The translations under genes were made by a program, and so were the position numbers. 64,000 bases of DNA, from positions 1 to 64,000 of the forward strand of contig WFOS01000052.1 in NCBI GenBank assembly GCA_015487975.1. The letters are read 5' to 3'. Position 1 is the first letter of the stretch; the number at the start of each line of letters is the position of its first letter. Shown piece by piece: positions 37,251 to 45,158 of this stretch. The DNA is from Ardenticatena sp. GTDB lineage: Bacteria > Chloroflexota > Anaerolineae > Ardenticatenales > Ardenticatenaceae. Under the pieces are notes generated by a model. That model saw only the letters and a program-made list of their open reading frames with translations, did no database searches and was not told the DNA's origin.

Positions 37251-38168
37251 TCAGCGCACCGCCGACCGAATCGCTTCGGCAACCACTTCCACCACTGCGT
37301 TTCCCAACGTGTTGAAATCCACGGTGGCCGTGCCCGAAGCCAGCACGAACGCCGTATCGCCATCGTGTAGCCCGTGAGCATAGCGGATTGCCAGCGCCAT
37401 GCCATCATGTGCCCGTTGCGCCAGGCGGTAGCAGGCAACCTTGTCGAGCGCAGCATTGGTAGCAACGACAACGAGGGTCGTGTTCGTACCAGGCAAAGGC
37501 GGCACCCGAAACTGCCGCAACGGGTCTTCCTCACCCAACCACCCCCCGTCGGGCGTGCGTGCTCCTGCTAGAATGCGCCCATCCGCATCCACCACATCAC
37601 CCACGGGATTGACAACCGCGGCGGCGCCGACCACACCCTCGCCAAGCCGCATGGACGCCATACCAAACCCACCTGGCATCATTGCCTCGAAGCCCGCCCA
37701 CTTCCCAACACTCACCCCTGTGCCAGCCCCCACACGCCCCTGGGGCACATTGTCCGCTTGTGCAGCCACACACGCTGCATACCCCATCGCCGCATCGGGG
37801 CGACGTGCTCCGCCACTGGCAAAGAGGTCGTACACCACTGCGGCAGGCACAATGGGCACACGCGCCATCGGTGTTGGATAGCCAATCCCCTGCTCTTCCA
37901 GATAACGTACCACACCATCCGCGGCCGCCAGCCCGAACGCACTTCCCCCCGTCAGCAAGACAGCATGCACTTCTTGCATGCTCTTTTCTGGCGACAGAAG
38001 CGCCATTTCGCGCGTGCCAGGTGCCAAGCCGCGCACCTCGGCGCTTCCCACTGTGTTGGGAGGACACAAAACCACCGTACACCCCGTTTGGTGCGTGGCG
38101 TCAGTCGCATGCCCCACCCGAAAACCGGGCACGTCGGTGAGCGATCTGCCAAATTCACGCATCGACAT
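37251..38168 (-). CDS. P1 family (DmpA/S58) N-terminal-nucleophile peptidase
   Basis: 305 residues. The fold signature starts with LTDVPGFRVGHATDATHQTGCTVVL. The central HAVLLTGGSAFGLAAADGVVRYLEEQ segment is highly typical of P1 peptidases, also called beta-aminopeptidases, which self-cleave to expose the nucleophile of the beta subunit. The expected cleavage region is PGTNTTLVVVATNAALDK near residue 230, where a Thr or Ser is needed. Substrates in the family are small peptides with special N-terminal residues. The start overlaps the upstream thioredoxin-fold gene by 14 bp, so the two are co-expressed. A second Met (MREFG) lies two codons downstream. Confidence 0.9.
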   Translation of the reverse strand: MSMREFGRSLTDVPGFRVGHATDATHQTGCTVVLCPPNTVGSAEVRGLAPGTREMALLSPEKSMQEVHAVLLTGGSAFGLAAADGVVRYLEEQGIGYPTPMARVPIVPAAVVYDLFASGGARRPDAAMGYAACVAAQADNVPQGRVGAGTGVSVGKWAGFEAMMPGGFGMASMRLGEGVVGAAAVVNPVGDVVDADGRILAGARTPDGGWLGEEDPLRQFRVPPLPGTNTTLVVVATNAALDKVACYRLAQRAHDGMALAIRYAHGLHDGDTAFVLASGTATVDFNTLGNAVVEVVAEAIRSAVR

Positions 38169-38796
38169 GGCGCGCCTCCCCCTGTACCGAGATCGAGGCG
38201 GGGCGTTGCATCAGTGCCAGCAATGCCCGCAGGGTTGATTGCCACTCATCGTGGCGGTGCCAGTCGAGGATGGCGCGCATACGCTCCAAGCGTACTCGTT
38301 CGAACCGTGCATGGTCGGCGGGGTCGTCGCTCTCGCGTAGGCGAGCGTACTCGTGCGTCGTTTCCCACGCCCGCACAAACGCATCCGCTTCGTCGGTGCG
38401 TTCCACAAAATGTCCAAGTGGGACGAAATCTGCCGTCCAGACGGTGATGGTGGGAATGCGCGTGATTCCCTCGGCTGCGTATGCTGCACGGAGGTCGCTA
38501 TGTTCCGAACGCACGAAAATACGCCATTCCAACCCTGGCACCGCTTCCACCAGCCGCGCTACAATGGGCAGCGTTGCCACCACGTCGGGGCAAAAATCTT
38601 CTGCCAGTGCGGTCAGGTAAAGCCGACCGCCATGTTGTGCCACGGCGGCTTGCGCCGCGTCGCGCACAGGATCGGGAAGACGGGCTTCCGCATACAACGT
38701 GCGAATGCGCTTTTGGTTCTGCTGCATCCGTTCCACGAACGAATCCCACGTATCGCCTGTGTTGAACCGTGCTGGTGTCATCACCTGCTGAATCAT
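38155..38796 (-). CDS. Thioredoxin-fold protein with single active-site-region cysteine
   Basis: 213 residues. The central part (about 55-145) shows thioredoxin order: LYLTALAEDFCPDVVATLPIVARL at the active-site helix and the cis-Pro region GITRIPTITVW. Only one Cys remains where classical thioredoxins have CxxC, as in the PF14595 (Thioredoxin_9) group, so disulfide exchange by a dithiol mechanism is unlikely. The C-terminal 50 residues are basic and helical. Function unknown. It is the first gene of a two-gene unit with the P1 peptidase. Confidence 0.75.
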   Translation of the reverse strand: MIQQVMTPARFNTGDTWDSFVERMQQNQKRIRTLYAEARLPDPVRDAAQAAVAQHGGRLYLTALAEDFCPDVVATLPIVARLVEAVPGLEWRIFVRSEHSDLRAAYAAEGITRIPTITVWTADFVPLGHFVERTDEADAFVRAWETTHEYARLRESDDPADHARFERVRLERMRAILDWHRHDEWQSTLRALLALMQRPASISVQGEARHVDA

Positions 38797-38854
38797 CTGG
38801 TTCTCCTTTCACACGTTGCTCTGGTCTCTGGTTTCATTGATCATGAAGGGCGCC

Positions 38855-38890
38855 TGACAACTTGTCATCACCCCAAAACTGGGATAGCAT
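38855..38890 (+). promoter_or_regulatory. Promoter of the ATP-grasp/acyl-CoA operon with palindrome over the -35
   Basis: TTGTCA at 38862-38867 and TAGCAT at 38885-38890 with a 17-bp spacer. The -35 is half of the palindrome TGACAA-C-TTGTCA (38855-38867), whose other half could be a -35 for the divergent thioredoxin/P1 unit. It may be back-to-back promoter elements or an operator. Confidence 0.5.
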
Positions 38891-38925
38891 CTTCATGGTC
38901 GGCAAGATGAAAAGGGAGGCCCCCT

Positions 38926-40125
38926 ATGCAACCGCCCAAATTGCTTGTGCTGACCAGCTACTTCAAAGGCGGCACATTTCTCGAAGCCGCCAAAGAGGCT
39001 GGTGCGTATGTTATTTTCATCACGAACGAAAAATTGGCGAACAAACCCTGGCCGCGCCACGCCATCGACGAGTTTCACATGATGCCCGATATTCACAAAC
39101 AACCCGATATCACCTACGCCGTCGCCTACCTCATGCGCAAGCATCAGATCACACGTATTGTGCCTCTGGACGATTTCGATGTCGAACTGGTAGCCGACTT
39201 GCGCGAACATTTTCGGCTTGATGGGCTTGGATGCAGCCAGGCGCGGTATTTTCGCGACAAACTCGCCGAACGTATGCTCGCCCGCGACAGCGGTTTCTAT
39301 GTGCCGCGCTTTGTTGCCGTTTTCAACGATACAGAGATTCAGGCTTTCATAGATGAAGTGCCCCCACCCTGGATGCTGAAACCCCGTTCGTCAGCCGCTG
39401 CGATTGGCATTCGTAAAATCGAATCACCCGAGCAACTGTGGCTGGCACTTGAAGATCTGGGTGACGAGCGTTCCTTTTTTGTGCTGGAAGAATTTTTGCC
39501 TGGCGATGTCCATCACGTGGACGCCATTACCGTGGACGGCGAAGTGCGTTTTGCCAAAGCCAGTTGCTATGGGCGCCCCCCGTTTGAGGTGGCACACTTC
39601 GGTGGGGTCTCCACCACCACTACCCTGCCCGACGACCATCCTGACGCACAGGCACTGCTGGAATGGAACCGCCGCTGGATTGCTACCACCCGTCTGCAAA
39701 ATGGGGTAACGCACACCGAATTCCTGAAATGCCATCGCGATGGCCACTTCTACTTCATCGAAACCGCCGCGCGTGTCGGTGGCGCCCACATTGTCGAGCT
39801 GCTCGAAGCAGCCACCAATTTCAATCCGTGGCGCGAATGGGCGCGGCTGGAAGTGGCGCTGGCGCGTGGTGAACCCTACACGCTTCCCCCATTGCACCAC
39901 GAACACGCGGCGCTCATCATCTGCCTGGCACGGCAACACCACCCCGACCTCAGTGCCTACAACGCGCCCGAAGTCGTTTGGCAGGCGGATGAAGAGTACC
40001 ACGCTGGCCTGATTGTCGCCTCGCCCGATTACGAGCGTGTTTGCACCTTGCGCGACGCGTATGCAGAGGGGTTTGCCCGCGATTTTCTGGCTGTCGCACC
40101 ACCACCTGACACACCAACAGCATAA
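38926..40125 (+). CDS. ATP-grasp domain ligase, first gene of the acyl-CoA operon
   Basis: 399 residues. The layout is that of carboxylate-amine or carboxylate-thiol ligases: a Rossmann-like pre-ATP-grasp domain (LLVLTSYFKGGTFLEAAKEAG), lysine and hinge residues in PPWMLKPRSSAAAIGIRKI (about 145-163), FFVLEEFLPGDVHHVDAI (about 185-202) and metal-binding residues in HFYFIETAARVGG (about 275). It activates a carboxylate as acyl phosphate; partner substrates are unknown. RBS AAAAGGGAGG. It is followed by four metabolic genes with 20-30 bp gaps, so it probably acts in the same pathway. Confidence 0.85.
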   Translation: MQPPKLLVLTSYFKGGTFLEAAKEAGAYVIFITNEKLANKPWPRHAIDEFHMMPDIHKQPDITYAVAYLMRKHQITRIVPLDDFDVELVADLREHFRLDGLGCSQARYFRDKLAERMLARDSGFYVPRFVAVFNDTEIQAFIDEVPPPWMLKPRSSAAAIGIRKIESPEQLWLALEDLGDERSFFVLEEFLPGDVHHVDAITVDGEVRFAKASCYGRPPFEVAHFGGVSTTTTLPDDHPDAQALLEWNRRWIATTRLQNGVTHTEFLKCHRDGHFYFIETAARVGGAHIVELLEAATNFNPWREWARLEVALARGEPYTLPPLHHEHAALIICLARQHHPDLSAYNAPEVVWQADEEYHAGLIVASPDYERVCTLRDAYAEGFARDFLAVAPPPDTPTA

Positions 40126-40153
40126 AACGGACCAACCGACAGGAACAGCACCC

Positions 40154-40945
40154 ATGACGAATATGCACACACCCATCCCCAACGTTTCGTTGCCTGCGGC
40201 CTTGCGCCCCAAAGGTGCGTTTGGGCAATTGCCTCGACCGGTACGCATCCGCGAGATTCATGTAGAAAACTACCGCATTCGCACTTTCATCCTCGACACC
40301 GAGATGCCCCACGCCGAGCCAGGGCAATTCGTCATGGCCTGGTTGCCCGGCTACGAAGAAGCCCCGTTTAGCTTGGCCTTCCATCGTCCGCTCACCTTGA
40401 CGATTGCCGCTGTGGGCCCATTCACCAACACCCTGCACCAGCTGAACGTGGACGACATGCTCTGGGTGCGGGGCCCCTATGGACGCAGCTTCACCCCCGA
40501 AGCCGGTACACGCCCGCTGTTGGTAGGGGGCGGCTATGGCGTTGCGCCGCTGGCCTTTCTGGCAGAAACACTCCTGGCGCATGAGCAACAGCCGCAAGCG
40601 TTCATTGGCGCTCGCACCGCCGAAGACGTGATTGGTGTGGGGCGATTCGAAGCGCTGGGCGTGCCTGTCGTCATCACTACCGAAGACGGCACCCGCGGGC
40701 GGCGGGGGCTGGTGACCGAGGCCGTCGCTGACATCCTCGCCGAAGGGAAGGGCGATGCCATCTACGGCGTTGGGCCGCATGGTATGTTGCAGGCACTGGC
40801 AACGCTGGCACGAACCTGGCACGTGCCCGCTCAACTCTCATGGGAAGCCTACATGGGGTGCGCCATCGGATTATGTGGCATGTGCGAACATGACGGCGCG
40901 CTCCTCTGTGTCGAAGGGCCGGTGCGCCGCATTCCGTCTACCTGA
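40154..40945 (+). CDS. PyrK-like FAD/NAD(P) and [2Fe-2S] reductase subunit
   Basis: 263 residues from the ATG at 40154. An FAD-binding barrel (RIREIHVENYRIRTFILD, GQFVMAWLPGYEEAPFSL), an NAD(P)-binding lobe with LLVGGGYGVAPLAFLAE, and a C-terminal cysteine cluster CAIGLCGMCEHDGALLC match the electron-transfer subunit of dihydroorotate dehydrogenase B (PyrK) and related reductases. No pyrD or other pyrimidine gene is in the operon, so a role as electron carrier for the neighbouring acyl-CoA enzymes is more likely than pyrimidine synthesis. The redox partner is unknown. Confidence 0.85.
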   Translation: MTNMHTPIPNVSLPAALRPKGAFGQLPRPVRIREIHVENYRIRTFILDTEMPHAEPGQFVMAWLPGYEEAPFSLAFHRPLTLTIAAVGPFTNTLHQLNVDDMLWVRGPYGRSFTPEAGTRPLLVGGGYGVAPLAFLAETLLAHEQQPQAFIGARTAEDVIGVGRFEALGVPVVITTEDGTRGRRGLVTEAVADILAEGKGDAIYGVGPHGMLQALATLARTWHVPAQLSWEAYMGCAIGLCGMCEHDGALLCVEGPVRRIPST

Positions 40946-40975
40946 GCCAACCAACCATCAGCAAGGAGAAGCACG

Positions 40976-42418
40976 ATGCTCGGCATTGTGGCCGTCAATG
41001 GGTACGTTCCCTACTATCGGCTCGCGCGTGCCGCAATCGGCGATGCCTGGCGACTTGAACAGGCGCACGATATGCTGATTGGTGAACGCGCGGTGGCCTC
41101 GTTCGACGAAGACACGATTACGCTGGCAGTCGAAGCAACCCTGCACACGCTTGAAGATCGTGCTGCCGAGGGCATCGGGGCGCTTTTTTTCGCTTCCACC
41201 ACGCCCGTTTTTCTGGAAAAAAACAACGCCGCGGTCATTGCGGCGGCATGCGACATTCCCGCTCCCCTCACACTCGATCTCACCGGTTCGCTGCGCAGTG
41301 CCACGTCGGCGCTGGCCCTCGCATTCGATGCCGTCCTGGCGGAACGCACCGCACAGGCACTGGTCGTTGCAGCCGACATGCGCCCAGCTGAACCGGGCAC
41401 CCTCGCCGACGCCATCGGTGGCGACGGCGCCGCAGCCATTCTCGTTGGCGACAGCGACGACGTTCTGGCGGAACTGATTGCCGAAGCCCACATAAGCGCC
41501 CCCGTGCTCGACACCTGGCGCCGTTCCCATGACCGCTACCTGCAAACCGACGACGAAGCCTTTGCACTACAAACCGGCTACATCCACTTCATGAACGCTG
41601 TGACCGAGCGCCTGCTGACACAGGGCGACATCACCCCCGACCAACTTGCTGGCGTGGCACTCTACGCCCCGGATGGTCGAGCCCTCATGCGCCTTGCCAG
41701 GCAATCACCGCTTGGCGTGCCGTTGGCACGCATGGGCATGACATCTCCGGCGGCCCTTTTGCTCATGCAGGCAGGCAATCTGGGAGCTGCGTTTGCACCC
41801 GCACAACTGGCGCTTTTGCTCGAAAACGCTCACCCCGGCGACCTTATCGCGTTGGTCGGATATGGTGATGGTGCCGACGCGTACCTCTTCCGCGTTACCG
41901 AAGCGATTGACGCATGGAAACCGCGCCGTTCGCTGCGCCATTGGTTGGAACGCAAAGGAGACCTGACGTACACGCTGGCACACCACTTCCGCGAAAACTG
42001 GCGCGACAAGCCGCTATGGTCGCCCACGGCTGAACCATGGACATCGCTGCCACTGTTGCATCGCGAGCAGGCCGAACTGTTGCGCTTCTACGCTCAGCAG
42101 TGTACCTCGTGTGGTGCCGTCTGGTGGCCGCATCGCCCCAACTGCTACGACTGCGGCGCCCAAAGTGGCTTCGAGATGGTACGGTTGTCGCGACGTGGCA
42201 CAGTGGCGAGTTTCGTGGCTGAATGGGCTGTGCCAACGCCCATGCCGCCGTTGGGCATGGTCACAGTGGATACCCCCGAAGGGGCACGCATCACCACCCA
42301 ATCCACCGATGGCGACCCGCGCATGTTTGCCATTGGCGACGAAGTCGAATTTGCTTTGCGGGTTTTCCACACGGCCAAGAATGTGCCACACTATTCGTGG
42401 AAAGTGCGCAAAGTGTGA
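40976..42418 (+). CDS. HMG-CoA-synthase-like protein fused to a zinc-ribbon/DUF35 OB-fold domain
   Basis: 480 residues in two parts. Residues 1 to about 345 follow the thiolase fold of HMG-CoA synthases (GIVAVNGYVPYYRLAR, IGALFFASTTPVF, GGDGAAAILVGD). About 355-480 are a DUF35 module with a rubredoxin-like zinc ribbon (CTSCGAVWWPHRPNCYDCG) and an OB fold (GTVASFVAEWAVPTPMPPLG). In archaea these occur as separate partners of a thiolase in one complex; here they are fused and the thiolase gene is next. The segment that should hold the catalytic cysteine reads LTGSLRSATSAL, without Cys, so the domain may be a scaffold rather than a working synthase. Confidence 0.85.
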   Translation: MLGIVAVNGYVPYYRLARAAIGDAWRLEQAHDMLIGERAVASFDEDTITLAVEATLHTLEDRAAEGIGALFFASTTPVFLEKNNAAVIAAACDIPAPLTLDLTGSLRSATSALALAFDAVLAERTAQALVVAADMRPAEPGTLADAIGGDGAAAILVGDSDDVLAELIAEAHISAPVLDTWRRSHDRYLQTDDEAFALQTGYIHFMNAVTERLLTQGDITPDQLAGVALYAPDGRALMRLARQSPLGVPLARMGMTSPAALLLMQAGNLGAAFAPAQLALLLENAHPGDLIALVGYGDGADAYLFRVTEAIDAWKPRRSLRHWLERKGDLTYTLAHHFRENWRDKPLWSPTAEPWTSLPLLHREQAELLRFYAQQCTSCGAVWWPHRPNCYDCGAQSGFEMVRLSRRGTVASFVAEWAVPTPMPPLGMVTVDTPEGARITTQSTDGDPRMFAIGDEVEFALRVFHTAKNVPHYSWKVRKV

Positions 42419-42446
42419 GACCAGCAGTCATTGAAAGGAGCATCGT

Positions 42447-43652
42447 ATGTGTGCCAAAACCAGCGACGCCCTGCGTGACAAGGTGGCGATTATTGGCATG
42501 GGATGTACACGCTTTGGGGTCCTGCAAGAAAAAAGTTTCGCCGAACAGGGGTTGGAAGCCGTCGACGAAGCCCTAGCGGATGCTGGCATCGAAAAAGAAC
42601 GTATCGAAGCCGCCTGGCTGGGTACATTCGACCCCAACATTGGGGGGAGTTTTCCTGGCTACGCCGGAGACTTCGTCGCCGATATTCTGGGCATGCCCGG
42701 CCTGCCCGTCACCCGCGTGACAAACTACTGCGCCACCGGTATGGATGCCATGCGCAACGCCGCATTTGCCGTGGCCGCTGGCATGTACGACGTGGTGTTG
42801 GTGCTGGGCAACGAAAAAATGCGCGACGTGGCCTCACGTGATAGCCTCATTCGGCAGGTGGTCACCACAGGGCATCCCATCGTGCAGAAAGGGCTGACAG
42901 CGCCAGGTTTGTTCGCCCTCATGGCGCGTCGCCACATGGAAGCCTTTGGCACCACACGCGAAGACCTGGCCCTGGTGGCGGTCAAGAATCACTACAACGG
43001 CAACCGCCACCCCAAAGCCATGTTCCATAAAGAAATCACGGTGGACGATGTGCTGAAAGCCCCGATGATTAGTGAGCCGCTGGGACTGTACGACTGTACG
43101 CCCACGAGCGACGGAGCTGCTGCTGCTATTCTTTGCCGCGCTGACCTGGCACCCAAACTGACCGATGAGTATCTCCTCATCGAAGCCCTCGAAATGGCAA
43201 CCATCACAGGCCATCGCTATGGTCGCCGCAACGAGTCGCTCATCGGCTTCGAAGCGACCCAGATTGCTGCACAGCGTGCCTATGAAGTGGCCGGTATTCG
43301 CGACCCTCTGGCGGCTATCGATGTTGCTGAAGTCCATGACTGCTTCACCATCACCGAAATTCTCAACTACGAAGATCTGGGGTTCGTCCCCAAAGGACAG
43401 GGCGCTCACTTCATCCGCGAAGGGCGTTCATCGTTGGAAGGTGATTTGCCCGTCAATCCGAGCGGGGGGCTGAAATGCTTTGGACATCCCATCGGCGCCA
43501 GCGGTGTGCGCATGACATACGTGATATACGAGCAACTGTTGGGGCGTGCTGGCGCAACACAGGTTCCCACCGACCACAACGGGCGCGGCCTGGTGCACAA
43601 CCTGGGTGGTCCTGGTTCAGTTTGCGTGGTGGGGTTGTATCATCGGCCATAA
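42447..43652 (+). CDS. SCP-x/lipid-transfer-type thiolase
   Basis: 401 residues. The nucleophilic Cys is in TRVTNYCATGMDAM (about 95), a catalytic His in DVAEVHDCFT (about 292), and the second-site motif GHPIGASG (about 345) is intact. The family includes thiolases acting with DUF35 partners and the steroid side-chain aldolases of the Ltp2 type, as well as the acetoacetyl-CoA thiolase of the archaeal thiolase/HMG-CoA synthase complex. With the preceding HMGCS-DUF35 fusion it probably forms one carbon-carbon bond-forming or -cleaving complex. Chain length and direction are unknown. It has an AAAGGAGC ribosome site. Confidence 0.9.
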   Translation: MCAKTSDALRDKVAIIGMGCTRFGVLQEKSFAEQGLEAVDEALADAGIEKERIEAAWLGTFDPNIGGSFPGYAGDFVADILGMPGLPVTRVTNYCATGMDAMRNAAFAVAAGMYDVVLVLGNEKMRDVASRDSLIRQVVTTGHPIVQKGLTAPGLFALMARRHMEAFGTTREDLALVAVKNHYNGNRHPKAMFHKEITVDDVLKAPMISEPLGLYDCTPTSDGAAAAILCRADLAPKLTDEYLLIEALEMATITGHRYGRRNESLIGFEATQIAAQRAYEVAGIRDPLAAIDVAEVHDCFTITEILNYEDLGFVPKGQGAHFIREGRSSLEGDLPVNPSGGLKCFGHPIGASGVRMTYVIYEQLLGRAGATQVPTDHNGRGLVHNLGGPGSVCVVGLYHRP

Positions 43653-43673
43653 ACGAAAAAGGGAGCAATGCAC

Positions 43674-44504
43674 ATGACCCGTCTTCTCCAAGACCAGGTT
43701 GCGATCATTACCGGTTCAGGGCGTGGCATTGGCGCTGCGACTGCGCGGCTCTTTGCCCAGCACGGGGCACGTGTCGTCGTCAACGACCTCGAAGCTGAAC
43801 CAGCCGAAGCCGTTGTGGCGGAGATTCGCGCATCCGGGGGTGAGGCGATCGCTGTTCCAGGCGATGTGACCACGCCTGAATTTCCCGACCGCATTGTGCA
43901 AGCGGCTGTGGAAACATTCGGAAAGCTGAACATTCTCGTGAACAATGCTGGCTACACGTGGGACGGTGTCATCCACAAGATGAGCGATGAGCAATGGCAG
44001 GCTATCCTGGATGTGCATGCCACAGCCCCGTTTCGGCTCATTCGTGCAGCCGCCCCCTTCATGCGTGATGCCGCCAAACGCGAACTGGCCGAAGGGCGAA
44101 CGCCAGAACCACGTTGCATCATCAACGTGTCGTCCACATCGGGGTTGCATGGCAATGCCGGGCAAGCCAATTACGCCACCGCCAAAATGGGCATCGTTGG
44201 GTTGACGAAGACCGTTGCCAAAGAGTGGGGATCATTTGGCATTCGCTGTAATGCCATTGCATTCGGGTTCATCGAAACGCGCTTGACCCAACCCAAGGAG
44301 AAGGGCGAAACAGTCGAAGTGCATGGCAAGCGTGTACCGCTCGGCATCCCCGAACACCTGCGCCAGATGGCGACCATGCTCATTCCGCTGGGCCGCCCCG
44401 GCACACCTGAAGAAGCCGCTGGCGGTATTTTGTTGCTCGCCTCACCATTCGCCGCCTATATCACCGGCCATGTGCTCGAAGTGACAGGGGGCTATGGCAT
44501 CTAA
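43674..44504 (+). CDS. Short-chain dehydrogenase/reductase (FabG/17-beta-HSD-like)
   Basis: 276 residues from the ATG at 43674; the ATG at 43668 lies too close to GGGAG, so the second start is preferred. The NAD(P) motif is ITGSGRGIGAATARLF, NNAG is present, and the catalytic Ser/Tyr/Lys occur as NVSSTSG and NYATAKMG. An Asp after the second strand (VVVNDLEAE) favours NAD over NADP. It is likely to interconvert a 3-hydroxyacyl-CoA and 3-ketoacyl-CoA supplied to or from the thiolase. It follows the thiolase by 21 bp. Confidence 0.92.
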   Translation: MTRLLQDQVAIITGSGRGIGAATARLFAQHGARVVVNDLEAEPAEAVVAEIRASGGEAIAVPGDVTTPEFPDRIVQAAVETFGKLNILVNNAGYTWDGVIHKMSDEQWQAILDVHATAPFRLIRAAAPFMRDAAKRELAEGRTPEPRCIINVSSTSGLHGNAGQANYATAKMGIVGLTKTVAKEWGSFGIRCNAIAFGFIETRLTQPKEKGETVEVHGKRVPLGIPEHLRQMATMLIPLGRPGTPEEAAGGILLLASPFAAYITGHVLEVTGGYGI

Positions 44505-44518
44505 GGGAGCAGACCTCG

Positions 44519-45145
44519 ATGGCAACAGCGCTTCCACTGAGCATCGACAGAGAAATCACTGTGTGGCAACTCCGTGAAGCAACGCCGTCGCGCTTTCGAG
44601 CGGTGCAATCCCCCAAATGGCACAAAGCCACATGGCAGACACGGGCGACGTGGATATTGCTGGTGGTTGTCGCTCTGGCGTGGACGCTCTTCACGTTTGG
44701 TGCGGTCAATTTGTTGGGGGAGACGCTTAGGCGCTTGTTGGTGCTGGGGGGGCATCGGGTGCTGTGGCGTGAAACGCTGGTAGCAGTGGCCGTGCTCATC
44801 CCGTGGTTGGGGACTGTGGTGTGGGTGGCAACACGTCCGTGGATGGTGGACGTTTCACCGCAGCGTGTACGTGTGGGGTGGCGACACATACCGGCTGGCA
44901 GGGTGCGGGCTGTGATGCTGCGTCGCCATGCCTGGCAGACAGAAGGCCACGCCAGCGGCAATCCGTTGACCGACTGGGGGCGTTCGCACGGGAGACGCAG
45001 TCTCATCACCATGCGCCTGGACGATGGTCGCGAGTACCTGTTGCTGTTCACCGACCAACCGCGCCAGCATGGCCGTATGCGCGTCTGGGCGCAACGTATA
45101 GCCGAGGTGCTGAACGTGCCATGTGAAGAACACCCCGCCGACTGA
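44519..45145 (+). CDS. Small two-helix membrane protein with PH-like cytoplasmic part
   Basis: 208 residues. Hydrophobic helices lie near 44-64 (TWILLVVVALAWTLFTFGA) and 83-104 (ETLVAVAVLIPWLGTVVWVA). The C-terminal part (MVDVSPQRVRVGWRHIPAGRVRAV...) resembles bacterial PH-like domains. I do not recognise a specific family. It starts 14 bp after the SDR stop and is the last gene of the operon; it ends 13 bp before the convergent ATP-grasp gene with no evident terminator. Confidence 0.7.
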   Translation: MATALPLSIDREITVWQLREATPSRFRAVQSPKWHKATWQTRATWILLVVVALAWTLFTFGAVNLLGETLRRLLVLGGHRVLWRETLVAVAVLIPWLGTVVWVATRPWMVDVSPQRVRVGWRHIPAGRVRAVMLRRHAWQTEGHASGNPLTDWGRSHGRRSLITMRLDDGREYLLLFTDQPRQHGRMRVWAQRIAEVLNVPCEEHPAD

Positions 45146-45158
45146 GCCGCTTCGCGTG

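Noticed and set aside
40154-40945. pyrK with pyrimidine-synthesis role
   Set aside because: No pyrD or other pyrimidine gene is adjacent; the neighbours are acyl-CoA enzymes.
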